Source of the DNA: Lycium barbarum
Taxonomy: Eukaryota > Streptophyta > Magnoliopsida > Solanales > Solanaceae
DNA length: 64,000 nucleotides
Assembly: GCF_019175385.1 (NCBI RefSeq)
Contig: NC_083346.1
Span: forward strand, 85,388,543 to 85,452,542
Reading direction: 5' to 3'
Shown here: piece after piece, positions 1 through 10,228 of the stretch
Position numbering within the stretch: the first letter of the stretch is position 1
How the letters are laid out: each line of letters opens with the position of its first letter
Made by a program: the position numbers and the translations under genes
The notes under the pieces: model-generated
What the model saw: the letters and a program-made list of their open reading frames with translations, nothing else
Database searches by the model: none
What the model was told of the DNA's origin: nothing

Positions 1-640
1 CAGCTACCTCAGAAGTCAATCACACAAGCTCTTAGTATGTCTTCAAGTGTTTGTATAGTACGCTCCACTGGCCATCTGTCTGTGGATGAAATGCAGTACT
101 AAGACTCAGCTAAGTCCCCAATCCATTCTGAAAAAATCTCCAGATTTTAGCTTTGAATTGCGCTCCTCTATCTGAAATAATGGTTGTATGAACACCATGA
201 AGTCAAAAAATCTCTCTAAGATAGAGCTTCGCATAATCTTCAGCTGAATAGGTAGTCTTGACAGGCAGGAAGTGAGCTGACTTTGTAAGCCTATCAACTA
301 TGACCCATATTGAATCATACTTCCGCTGAGTACGGGGCAAACCTGTAATGAAATCCATATTGATTACTTCCCATTTCTATGTCGGAAAATCCATAGACTG
401 TAATAAACCTCCGGGCTTCTGGTGCTCTATCTTGACTTGCTGACAATTCGGACACTGAGCGACAAATTCTGCTCTATCTCTTTTCATACTATCCCATCAG
501 TAAACTTCCTTGAGATCATGGTACATCTTTGTTGTGCCCGAGTGAATAGAATAGCGAAAACAGTAGGCTTCCCCCATAACTTGCTGACGAAGGCCTGAAA
601 CATTAGGAACGCACAATCTACCTCGATACCTGAGTACTCT
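1..640 (-). pseudogene. Element A integrase, broken
   Basis: The reverse translation gives a degraded integrase: the zinc-binding part with a CPNCQQVK motif (about 425-460), the phrase [13 protein letters not shown], then [12 protein letters not shown], and the second catalytic Asp region IISDRGAQF (about 150-180). Stops interrupt it, for example between FPT and KWEVINMDF and near LGT at about 110. The frame reaches base 1 in the FHPQTDGQ region, so the catalytic Glu and the chromodomain are off the window. Integrase would join element cDNA to host DNA; this copy cannot make a full protein. Confidence 0.8.
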
Positions 641-1310
641 ATCTCTTGTGATCACGAAAGATCTTCATGCTGGGTTCCTTTATCTCCGCTGCCAATGATA
701 ACATCGTTGTATCCTGAACTGTAACTCCTGCATCCCCTAAATCTAACAGCCGAACTCCAAGGCTAGCTAACCGACAAACATCACAGACTATCTCTCTTTT
801 CTCCAGTTGCACATATGATAGGCTACCCATGGATTTACAACTAAGAGCATCAGCTACTACATTAGCCTTTCCAGGATGGTATATAATATCAACATCATAA
901 TCTTTCAGTAACTCTAGCCATCGTCCTTGACGTAAATTCAAATCTTTTTACTTAAAGATATACTGGAGACTCTTGTGATCAATATAAATATCAATATAAA
1001 CACTGTATAAGTACTGTCTCCACATCATCAAATCATGGATAACGGCAACTAACTCAAGATAATGGGTTGGATAATTCTTCTCATGCTTCTTTAGCTGTCT
1101 GGAGGCATAAGCAACAAATTTACTGTGTTGCATCAACACACATCCCAACCCAATACCTGAAGCATCACAATATATCACATAGCCATATGTTCCCTCTGGA
1201 AGAGTCCAGACGGGTGTTGAGGTCAACTTGTCCTTCGGTGTTTGAAAACTCTGCTCACATACATCTATCCACTGGAATTTAGCTGATTTCTGAGTCAACT
1301 TAGTCAATGG
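641..1310 (-). pseudogene. Element A RNase H and connection to integrase
   Basis: The frame at 948-1307 encodes a gypsy RNase [16 protein letters not shown] with the first catalytic Asp, then [20 protein letters not shown], and [12 protein letters not shown] stop follows at about 945; the frame resumes at 639-941 with [18 protein letters not shown] and [14 protein letters not shown], the end of RNase H, and then a connecting stretch. The domain removes genomic RNA during reverse transcription. The usual ALSRRS is ALSCKS here (Arg to Cys, a CpG-type change). Confidence 0.85.
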
Positions 1311-1402
1311 GGCTAAAAGAGAAGAAAACCTTCCATGAACCTTCTATAATACCCTGCCAGACCTAGGAAACTACGTATCTCCATTGATGTCGTGGGCCTT
1401 GG

Positions 1403-2145
1403 CTAACTTTTAACAGCTTCAATCTTTTGAGTATCCACTCTAATGCTTTCATCTGAAATAATATGACCAAGAAAAGCCACAGAGTTCAACAAGAACTCAC
1501 ATTTAGAAAATTTCGCATATAATTCTCTATCTCGAACAGTTCTAAGCACTGCACGTATATGATCAGCATGTTCGGCCTCTGACGATGAATAAACTAGAAT
1601 ATCATCTACGAACACAATCACAAACAGTTCTACAAAGGGTCTGAATACACGATTCATCAAGTCCATGAATACAGCTGGAGCATTAGTTAACCTGAATGAC
1701 ATGACATGGAACTCATAGTGCCCATATCTAGTACTGAATGTCGTCTTCAGAATTTCTTCCTCCTTCGCCCTAACCTGATGATATCCCGATCACAAATCTA
1801 TCTTTGAGAAATACCTGACACCCTACAACAGATCGAATAAATCATCAATTCTCGGAAGCAGATACTTATTCTTACTGTCACTTTATTTAATTATTAATAA
1901 TCAATACACATTCGCAAAGAGCCATCCTTCTTCCTTAAAAACAATATTTGCGCTCCCCATGGCAATGTACTGGGCCTAATAAAGCCCTTCTCAAGTAAAT
2001 GCCTCAGCTGCTCCTTTAATTCTTTTAACTCTACCTGTGCCATTCTATAAGGAAGAATAGATATTGGCTGTGTATCTGGTAATAGGTCAATATTAAAATC
2101 AGTCTCCCACTCTGGCAGAATGCCTGGAAGCTCATCTGGAAACAC
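1403..2145 (-). pseudogene. Element A reverse transcriptase, two broken frames
   Basis: Frame 1894-2145 holds the N-terminal RT part ([22 protein letters not shown], then [16 protein letters not shown]) and stops where other copies read YRQLNK. The middle part (about 1703-1893, [12 protein letters not shown] region) is present but shifted. Frame 1403-1702 holds [19 protein letters not shown] and the catalytic FVDDILVYS box with both Asp residues. It ends at KIEAVKS with a stop. The polymerase copies element RNA into cDNA; here it is inactive as coded. Confidence 0.88.
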
Positions 2146-3252
2146 CTATGGGAATTCATTGACCACCGGGACAGACTGAAGGGTCGGTGAATCTGCTTGC
2201 ACATCCTGAACTCGAACTAGGTGATAAATATACCCTTTTATGATCATCTTCCTTGCCATAAGGTAGGAAATAAACCTACCCCTCGGCGAAGCAGCATTTC
2301 CTTTCCACTCTAGGACTGGCTCATCGGGAAACTGGAATCGAACTATCTTTGTTCTGCAATCAACATTAGCATAACAAGAAGCCAACCAATCCATGCCCCT
2401 AATAACATCAAAATCAATCATGTCTAACTCAATTAAATTTGCTAGGGTATGGTGACTACAAACTATCACTATACAACATCGATATACTCGCCTAGCTATA
2501 ACTGGATCACCAACTGGCGTAGATACCTCAAAAGGCTTAATCGATTCAGGCTCTATCCCAAACATGCTAGTAACAAAAGGAGTAACATATGATAAGGTGG
2601 AACCTGGATCAATCAGTGCATATACTTTATAGAAGGAGACTGATATTATACCTGTAACAACATCAGGAGACGTCTCACGATCCTGTCTACCGGCTAGTGC
2701 ATAGACGCGGTGCTGAGACCCTCTCGAGCCAGATGCTTCACTCCTCCCTCTACCACGTCCTGCTGATGTTTGGGAAACATTCCTTGAAGGGCGTACTGAT
2801 AAAGAAGAACCGGATATGTACCCTATAGGCTGAACAATGCTTGCACCACCCCTTATCGATGGACACTCCCTCATCACATGACCTAGCTGGCCACAAGCAT
2901 AACAAGCATCTGATCCCAGTCGACACTGTCCAGAGTGTAATCTACCACAATGGGTACACCACAGTACCGGTGGTCTCATCTGGCCTGACTCCGATTTATG
3001 CTGAGAATCTGATGCTCTAGAACTCTGGCACGCTCCGCAATAAGAAGACCGATAAAACCTAGGGCCTAAAAATCGCGGAGGTGCACTCCCTACTAAATGA
3101 AATGGATACCGGGAATGCTGCTGCCTCTGTCCTCCCCTGAACTCACCAGTAATATCTAAAGATCTGGCCCTTTTACCATGGCCCTTTGTCCTCCGCTGAC
3201 GCTTACGATCTTCCAGATTCTGTGCATATGCCCATATACAGGAAATATCCAT
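2146..3252 (-). pseudogene. Element A gag C-terminus, zinc knuckle and aspartic protease
   Basis: A 368-codon open stretch. Near residue 110-130 is an intact CCHC knuckle, CYACGQLGHVMREC (CX2CX4HX4C), which binds RNA during packaging. From about residue 205 comes the aspartic protease, [17 protein letters not shown], with the D-x-G-S active site, then [14 protein letters not shown]. The frame ends just before RT. The Met at 3252 is not the real start: gag begins upstream at 4003 in a broken frame. This is the longest intact piece of element A. Confidence 0.85.
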
Positions 3253-4003
3253 GCCCGGCTATAACGCATTTGTTGTACACTCATCTATCAAATGTGGCCC
3301 TAAACTAGCCACGAAACGATGAACTCGGTCTTCCATCTCTGCCACCACAGCTGGGGTATATCTAGCCAATGAATCAAAGTATACGCTGTACTCTTGAACA
3401 CTCATGCTCCCCTGCTCAATACATAAGAACCTATCTGCTCAGGCCCGTCGAACTTCTGGTTTTAAATAATGGCAAATAAAGGTGTCTAAAAACTCTCGCC
3501 AAATGGGTGGAGGGGCATTCTCTCCCCTAGATAGCTCCCATGCCTGATACCACTGCACTGCAACATCAACGGAGCCTATAAGGAGCCAGCTCTACTGAAT
3601 CGACCTCATCAGCGTGCATAACCCTCAAAGTCCTTTACATACTATCAATAAAGTCCTGAGGGTCCATATTTTGCTTCAACACAGAGAACTCTGGAGGATC
3701 TAACTCGAGAAAAGTCTTAACCCTCCCACTACTGGCTCGATCTACTAGATCAACACTAACTCCCTATGACTGAGCCTGAGCAGCTACCAATCTAGTTAAT
3801 AACTGTATAACATCTCACATATCCTGGCCCGGTACATCTAGCTAAGGAACTGGGGGCAGGTGCTGGAGGTGGGGTATGCGAAGTCTAAGATGGGCTCTAA
3901 CTCTGGCACTCACCCCGAGCCCTGGTAGCTCGCTGATCAAGGCTAGTGTCCTCACCATACACTCCTTGCCCTTTTGTGTGGCTGCAGATTTCTTGCGAGG
4001 CAT
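3253..4003 (-). pseudogene. Element A gag N-terminal half, broken
   Basis: The minus-strand ATG at 4001-4003 starts MPRKKSAATQKGKE, which matches the MPKKKKATAAQKG start of element B, so I take it as the gag start. Following sequence can be aligned by eye to the retrotransposon gag domain of B (ARADKFLNLRQGSMSALEYSL region lies at about 3390-3440) but is interrupted by several stops and shifts. Gag forms the virus-like particle; this copy is not translatable. Confidence 0.7.
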
Positions 4004-4189
4004 CGCTGAAATCAGAACAAATCATTAGAAGGTGAACTCTTAACACATGGCTCTATCGCACGATCTAAGAGAGAAGGAATGACAATTTCCTATATGTCTT
4101 GTACCCTCCTATTTATAAGTGTAGTGCATGACACACCCATAAACAAGACTCTACTATACACAGTCTGTAGATAACCCTAGGACGGAACG

Positions 4190-4201
4190 GCTCTGACACC
4201 A
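4190..4201 (-). promoter_or_regulatory. Primer binding site of element A
   Basis: On the minus strand the sequence is TGGTGTCAGAGC, four bases after the inner LTR edge. It matches the 3' end of plant initiator Met-tRNA (TGGTATCAGAGC) with one change. It confirms that the LTR at 4206 is the 5' LTR and that the element runs on the minus strand. Confidence 0.85.
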
Positions 4202-4205
4202 TTTC

Positions 4206-6216
4206 TGTCATGACCCAAATCGATGAGCAACGACGAGTGCCTGATCTCTAATGACCAAACACCCCTATAATCATATCTGGAAAACATTGCATAATAAGGG
4301 CCCACAAGCAACTCAACTTGGACTAAACTGACTCATGAAAGGATAATATCCAGAACTGTGCATATGCATATCTATATACCGAAGATAACAATGTAAGCCG
4401 TCTAGGCTGCCACATGAACTGTACACAAAAGAATAGGAGCCGAAAAGGCTACATCACATGTCATCTACATACAGCTGTCTACAGACCTCCACTGAAATAA
4501 AAGCTGTAGAAGGATGGAACGATGCCTTGTCATACCCATATGCACATCTACATCTCAAAATGAGCATACCAAAATGAACTATAGCTTCGGATTGAGTTGA
4601 GTGCTCTGACCACCGCTGGATGAAAGTACCACTGAGCTGGACTGCCTGTCTCTCTACCTGAACCTGCGGGCATGAATGCAGCTCCCCAAGTAATAGGGGT
4701 GTCAGTACAGACAATGTACTGAGTATGTAAGGCATAAGAGTAACATATACATAAAAATCATGATAGGAATCTGTAACTCATGGGCCAACTAACTGTCTGA
4801 ATGCATCTATATGACTGAATGTCTGAAGACAACTGTATAACTCTGTATAACTGAAAATTCCTCTGTGGTGTATGATATGCATGCTCTCTTTAAAAATCAT
4901 ATACATCTATATATATAGTGAACTGCCCAACCATATAGGTACGGTGTATACTGCCCGGCCATATAGGCACGGTATTGTCATCATCATCATCATTATCTCG
5001 TGTTCGGGAAGATATCGTAAGCTGCCCGCTGGTGGTGCTGCCCGGCCATGTAGACACGGTGTAATCATGAATCATCATCCATAAGCCGCCCACCGAAGTG
5101 GTGCTGCCCGGCCATATAGGCATGGTGTAGAAAATAGCTATACATATATATAATTGCATGAAGGACCCCTGAAAATTATACTGTAGACTACTCTGGGCAA
5201 CATAAGATCTCTGGAATCCATAGACATAAAACATAAAAAACCAAGGATACGATGAATCCTGCACCATCTAAGAGTAGTGTCTTTGGAACTTATTCGCTTA
5301 CTATGTTCATTCAGATAATAAGGATCATGCCAAAAGAATAAAAGGGACAGCCTTAACATACCTTGGAGCATATCTAATCGTCCAACGTCTACTTCTCGAA
5401 TTCATAAGTGCACAAACAAGATAACATAGGCCACCATTAGCCCCTTTAAAACACTTACTATCCAATTCAATTACGGAAAGAACTTAACGAATTGTGGGTG
5501 GCATTTCCTTTGAAACCCTAACAATCCTTCAACTCCCAATTCAACTCAAATATTAACGGCAACATGAACAATAAAAATATTGATTCTTACATATCAAAAT
5601 ATAATAAATTCTATCCCAAATTCTCTCCCAAAATAGCCCTTTTTCTCACCTTAACCCTTATTCAACTCATCACTTTCATAACTATATTTCCTTAACTTAA
5701 AACCGCTAAAATGCTTGATAAAAACTCAAACAAAAAGGTAGAAATCATATACATACCTTGAGGAGTCTAGGATTCTAAGAATCAAACTTCAACTGCAATT
5801 CCAAAGCTTAACAACTTCAATAGAACCCTAGGAACAACTTTGCCTTCACAAGCTTGGGTTTATAGGGCTCGAATCTTGCTAAATCTTCACTATGATGATG
5901 GAAAATATAGAGAGGAATATTCTAGGACTTTCTCTGATTTGGGGAATGAAAATAATGAGAATAAAATGTAACGGTTAAATATATATAGATGGAACTAGAA
6001 AGTTCCAGCGATGCGGGTCGACGGCTCGTCGACGTGCTCCGTCGAATTGCCACATGAAGCTTCATAGGTGGCGGAGTAGGGACGATGCATCACAATGGCT
6101 TGTCGATGTGTCGACGGCCCGGCGATGGTGACTGATTTCTGCAGACTCTCCTGAGTCGCTCTGGCTCGCGTTGGTTCGATTCGTTTAGCTTCTCGTCCAA
6201 TCATACTGCAAGAAAC
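4206..6216 (-). repeat. 5' LTR of element A
   Basis: Starts on the plus strand with TGTCATGACC directly beside the primer site. It contains the CAGTAC-N7-GTACTG stem-loop (4703-4721) seen in most LTRs of this window, a repeated CCATATAGGCACGG motif near 4.9-5.1 kb, and a GTCGACG-rich stretch at 6010-6130. The outer end is not certain; 6216 is a plausible CA end, but 6217-6310 could still belong to the LTR. Confidence 0.7.
4918..5132. repeat. Short interspersed repeats inside LTR A
   Basis: Four degenerate copies of CTGCCCGGCCATATAGGCAC (at about 4923, 4950, 5038, 5103), the last two each preceded by a GGTGGTGCT or AGTGGTGCT stretch. A CAT trinucleotide run lies between copies 2 and 3 (4978-4996). 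The position corresponds to where other LTRs here carry their own tandem repeats. Confidence 0.75.
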
Positions 6217-6309
6217 ATGTACTTATACTTTGGTACTCATGAGATAAGGCACTTAATATCTCAAATACTCAGGTACGGATCTCCATACTAAGGTTATAGA
6301 CCACCTATA

Positions 6310-6703
6310 AGCTAAGGACTTTATTGCGATGAAAATGAGAGGTATAACAATGAGGTTTGGGAAGAGGGGCAAGTTGAGCCACAGGTATATTGGCCCATTT
6401 GAGATTGTTGACCGCGTGGGCAATGTTGCTTATGAGTTCGCCTTGTCGCCAGGCTTGGCCGGAATTCATCCGATTTTTCACATTTCTATGCTAAAGAAGT
6501 ACCACGCCGACGGTACCTACATTGTTCATTGGGATTTGATATTACTTGATGAGAATTTGACCTATAAGGAGGAGCCTATTGCTATCTTGGATAGGCATGT
6601 TAAAAAGTTGAGGTCGAAGGAGATTGCTTCTGTGAAAGTGCAATGGAAGCACCGTCCTGTTGAGGAGGCGACTTGGCAGGCTGAGTTCGACTTGCGTAGT
6701 TGA
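6310..6703 (+). pseudogene. Element E: integrase C-terminus with chromodomain-like tail
   Basis: A 124-codon open stretch with MRFGKRGKLSHRYIGPFEIV, the integrase C-terminal fold, then IHPIFHISMLKKYHADGTY and LDRHVKKLRSKEIASVKVQW followed by HRPVEEATWQAE, the chromodomain-like tail of Tekay/Del-type chromoviruses. Such tails steer integration to chromatin. It ends at an in-frame TGA/TAG after LRS, close to the natural end. Everything upstream is replaced by element A. Element K (43437-44350) is the closest relative here (HRPIEEATWETE). Confidence 0.85.
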
Positions 6704-6790
6704 TAGCCCCAGGTTTTCACTGATTCAGGTATTTCCCCGCTCCTTTCTCTTCTTCACTCGAGAACGAGTGGTAGTTCAATTGGTATATGA

Positions 6791-8590
6791 TGTAACGACC
6801 AGTTTGGGCGTTATAGTTTTTTCGGCACTTCCACCCCTTTTCGACCTTGGTTAGCTCATTTTGGACCTGAAGGGACCATTGACACACTTCTCGAGGTTTC
6901 TAGATTTGATTCAAGTGACTTTTTGTGAAATTTGGGCTTTAAGAGAAAAAAAGTTGACTGACTTTTGGGTAACGGACCATTTTCGGAAGTCCGTCGATTC
7001 CAAAAGGTCCAGATGATCATTTCGAACTTGTGTGTATATCTGGTTCGGTGCTCAATTCACTCGGATGCATTTTGGGACTTGGGTTGGGAAGTTGGGAATA
7101 AGGTATCGGGGGTTGACTCGGTCAACGAGACCTCCGTTGGAAATTCTGAGGCCACGAGTGTGTTCATAGCGTGTTTTTATATAGGTCTGTGTATGTGGTT
7201 TATGAGAAGATGACCTTAGGAGTTGGTCGGGATTTCGGTTAGAACTTGGAAAACTTTTGGGATTTTGGTAAGTGGTGTCTGCCAGAGCGGCACAAGTGCC
7301 GTCGCAGTGGCATCGCCGTGGTGGTGAGATGGCCGCTAGGGCAGCCAAGTGTGTTTTGCCTAGACCGTCTCGACGGTTTATGAAGACGTTGGGGCGGTGG
7401 CGCCGTGGCTGCCCTGATTCCGCCGTGGTAGTATCGGGCCTGTTATTTCATTAAGTGTGTATTAAAAATCCCTTAGTCTATCATTTATCACCAATATGAA
7501 ATTTGAGCTCTAGGGAACTGAGCTAGAGGATTCTTGGGGGAAATTCTTGGTGGTAAGTCCTGCTAATCTCCCCACTAATTCGTTACACTTAATCATCTTA
7601 GAATTCCTCTTTCCTTATTAGTTCCTTAATAATGGAAGATAAAAAGTGGATTTAATAGATATTCTACTCAGGCTTTTAAATGATGAAATTGATTGGGTTT
7701 ATGCTAGATTATGATGTATTTAAGGTTATTAATCATGCATCTTCCATTATCAGTGTTGAATCCTTAAATTTAAGAGTTAGGGCTTATACCCAAAATTGGG
7801 GGTTTTGCTTGAATTTTGAAATTGGGTGAATCTTTGAGTTAATCTAGCAATTAGATGATGGGTTTTGATCACCTAGTGTTTAATTTGATATTTACCCCCG
7901 AGTTTCTCATTTTGTCCTTGTAAGGCCCGTTTTCCCAAAATTCTAGGGTTGGTTTTGACCTAATTTTAATGATAGCAATACAGGTATCAATCTTCTTGAT
8001 TTCTAATCTAGATTTCGAATATTCCTACACTTCTTTGATCTTAAGGCTCAGCAGAAGGGCAAGGCTAAAAAGTGATTATTGGTGTATTGTTGTTTGACCG
8101 TCCAGGTAGGTTATGGCTTGCTCTTGGTGAGACTTCGTGTAGCGAAGCATATATTTAGATTATATTATCAGAGAAAGCATGTAAACGTTCGGGTGTGAAG
8201 TGGGTTTGAATATTGTATTAGGTTGCTACCTGTTGTGTTATTGGGACTAGCCACCCCGTTGTGTTGTGATTGAGTTGTCCTAGTGTTGTAGGCTTGATGC
8301 CGCATAGTGATAGTGGATATTGGAGACCATTGAGATATCTTGTTTATGATATTATGGTGCCCCTCTTGTTGGTATTTGATTTCGGGGATAGTGTCTTTAT
8401 ATGGCTTGTGTATTCTTTCATGATATTGTTAGTGTACCCATGTTTGGTACTTGTGATATTGATTTGATTATTCATGTTGACTCATACATCGCACGCATTC
8501 ACATCTCTCATTATCTATTGTCGATACATTGTTGATACTTGATAAAACATTGTGATGAGCTGAGCTCAATTTGGATGAGAGTGATATGAG
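6791..8590 (+). repeat. LTR of element E, 3' end missing
   Basis: Begins TGTAACGACC about 85 bases after the integrase stop, as expected for a 3' LTR. The interior has features shared with LTRs K and L (GGGCAAGGCTAAAAAG at about 8060; LTR K has GGCAAGGC near 45720). There is no terminal CATGACA; homology stops near 8590 where a palindromic filler and element C sequence begin. No protein gene is visible in it. Confidence 0.65.
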
Positions 8591-8680
8591 TAGTGCAATA
8601 TCCGACTACTCACATAACCAACAATAGTAACTGGCAGCAATATCTTAGAGACAGTAAAGTTCGTATCAACGAACTATTTA
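8591..8680. other. Palindromic filler at the E/C junction
   Basis: The left arm ACCAACAATAGTAACTGG (8617-8634) is the exact reverse complement of 8686-8703, which belongs to element C. Between them sits a second perfect stem, AGTTCGT (8659-8665) and ACGAACT (8670-8676), with a 4-base loop. The segment matches neither neighbour in direct orientation. It looks like DNA made during break repair; a small foldback element is the alternative. Confidence 0.7.
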
Positions 8681-8876
8681 TGTTACCAGTTACTATTGTT
8701 GGTCGTGTAAAGCCATTCTTATTGTTGAGTAGTGTAGCACTGTATGGCATTATATTGTGTTGTTGGGTTGTGTGGCCGGTTGATAGTAGTACGTTTATAG
8801 AGGAGACTCTACCGAAATTCCTATAGACTTCTGAGAGTTTAAAATTTGAGGAAGAATGTTTTTGAGCGGGAAAGGA
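8680..8876 (+). mobile_element. 3' end of a further C-type internal region
   Basis: Matches the post-integrase segment of D (about 30427-30622) by eye, including GTTACTATTGTTGGTCGTGT, GAGGAGACTCTACCGAAATT and the purine-rich GAGCGGGAAAGGA before the LTR. It shows that another internal region once lay to the left of the 8877 LTR fragment. Confidence 0.8.
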
Positions 8877-9087
8877 TATTACACCTTGTACTTTCGTACG
8901 TTGGGTTACATCGTGAGTTAGTCATTATCGATTTGGAGAGTGGGATTATCTTCGACGTTTTATGGGATTAGACATGTTCAACTCGCACATATGACGGCTT
9001 AAGTTCATGTTTAGTATGTGTTGAAAGGATTAGAAGTTAAACGAACCGAAGAAAATAAGTTTCGTTGAGGTTTAACATTTATTTTGA
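8877..9087 (+). repeat. Truncated LTR of array C/D
   Basis: Equivalent to the first roughly 210 bases of the LTR at 22772 (TACACCTTGTACTTTCGTAC and AGGATTAGAAGTTAAACGAA are shared with small differences). The first bases are TATTACACC instead of TGTTACACC, so the TG terminus is mutated. It breaks off at ATTTTGA, where integrase sequence follows. Confidence 0.85.
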
Positions 9088-10034
9088 CAGGATGATGAAA
9101 TCGGCGCATTTCATGCCAGTCAGGATTGCTTATACCATTAAGGACTATGCGAGGTTATACATTCAAGAGATAGTACGCCTCCACGATGTTCCAGTATCTA
9201 TTATCTTAGATAGAGACACGCAATTTACAGCTAACTTCTGGAAGTCTTTCAAGAAGGGATTGGGGACACAAGTGAACCTTAGTAAAACTTTCCATCCCCA
9301 GACTGATGGACAGACTGAGCGCACCATTCAGACACTCGAGGATATGCTACGAGTATGTGTGTTGTACTTCAGAGGTATCTAGGGATGATCATTTGCCGCT
9401 TATTGTGTTCGTATATAATAACAACTACCATTCTAGCATTCAGATGGAACCGTATGAGGCCCTTTACGGGCAAAAATTTAGATCTCCTATCGGATGGTTT
9501 GAGGGTTAAAGAGTCTAGATTATTGGGGCATGACTTGGTCCAGCAAGCAGCTGAGAAATTTAAGCCTATTCAGGAGAGATTATTACAACTCAAAGTTGTC
9601 AGAAGTTGTATGACGATAATCGATAACGAGATTTAGAGTTTCAAGTAGATGACTGGGTATTCTTGAAGGTGTCACCAATGAAAGGTGTCATGAGTTTCGG
9701 AAAGAACGGTAAGCTTAGCCTTAGATACATTGGACCTTACTGGATTGTGCATAGGATTGGCCAAGTAGTTTATGAGTTAGACTTACCTTCAGATTTTGAA
9801 TCTGTACATCCGGTCTTCCATGTATCAATGCTCCATAAGTTTATTGGAGATCCTTCCAAAATCGTACCAGTAGATGATATCCAAGTTACAGAGCAGTTAT
9901 CATACAAGGAAGTTCCTGTTGCTTTTCTAGACCACCAGGTTCAAAGATTGCACATCAAAGATGAAGCTTCAGTAAAAGTACTTTGGAAGAACCAGAACAT
10001 CGAGGAGATAACCAGGGAAGCGAGGAAGACATGA
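9084..10034 (+). pseudogene. Element C integrase, broken
   Basis: Frame 9065-9382 carries MKSAHFMPVRIAYTIKDYAR, the Asp region IILDRDTQFTANFW and [14 protein letters not shown] with the catalytic Glu. A one-base shift at about 9380 breaks it; the next frame (9306-9509) continues [19 protein letters not shown]. Frame 9663-10034 carries the C-terminal fold MSFGKNGKLSLRYIGPYWIV and the chromodomain-like tail LDHQVQRLHIKDEASVKVLW. The zinc-binding N-terminus is absent because the LTR fragment is joined directly to the core. Confidence 0.85.
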
Positions 10035-10228
10035 AATCTATATATCCCAACTTGTTTCCGATCTCAGAGGAGATTCAGACCAAGACATTCCCACCCTCAG
10101 GTGCATAGTATGTTACCAGTTACTATTGTAGGTCGTGTAAAGCCATTGTTATTATTGAGTGTTGTAGGCCTGTCTGGAATTATCTTGTGCTTTTGGGCTG
10201 TGTGGTAGGTTGGTAGTATTATGATTAC
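10035..10228 (+). mobile_element. Element C segment after integrase, left of insertion B
   Basis: Non-coding 3' internal sequence like that of D (CATTCCCACCCTCAGGTGCA, GTTACCAGTTACTATTGTAG). It ends in ATTAC at 10224-10228, the left copy of the 5-base duplication made by element B. The rest of the segment continues at 22689. Confidence 0.9.

Larger units (their letters stand above)
1..6216 (-). mobile_element. Element A: Ty3/gypsy retrotransposon (Tekay/Del-like), left part off window
   Basis: Read on the minus strand the order is LTR, primer site, gag, protease, reverse transcriptase, RNase H, integrase, which is the Ty3/gypsy order. The integrase C-terminus and 3' LTR lie beyond base 1. 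The open frames are short and separated by stops and frame changes, so the copy is dead. Its internal region resembles element D most (both carry a variant of the phrase AGV-x-QDTT after RNase H), although the two LTRs differ. The outer LTR edge is uncertain: 6216 is the nearest plausible CA terminus before integrase sequence of another element, and no target duplication can be checked because the other LTR is missing. Confidence 0.85.

Noticed and set aside
4872..5371. Overlapping small open frames on both strands in LTR A
   Set aside because: They lie inside an LTR, overlap each other, and have low-complexity content (runs of Ile, Asp from ATC repeats). No family signature.
7052..7454. Opposed 98- and 60-codon frames in LTR E
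   Set aside because: Overlapping on both strands within a decayed LTR; composition follows local GC content, no motif.
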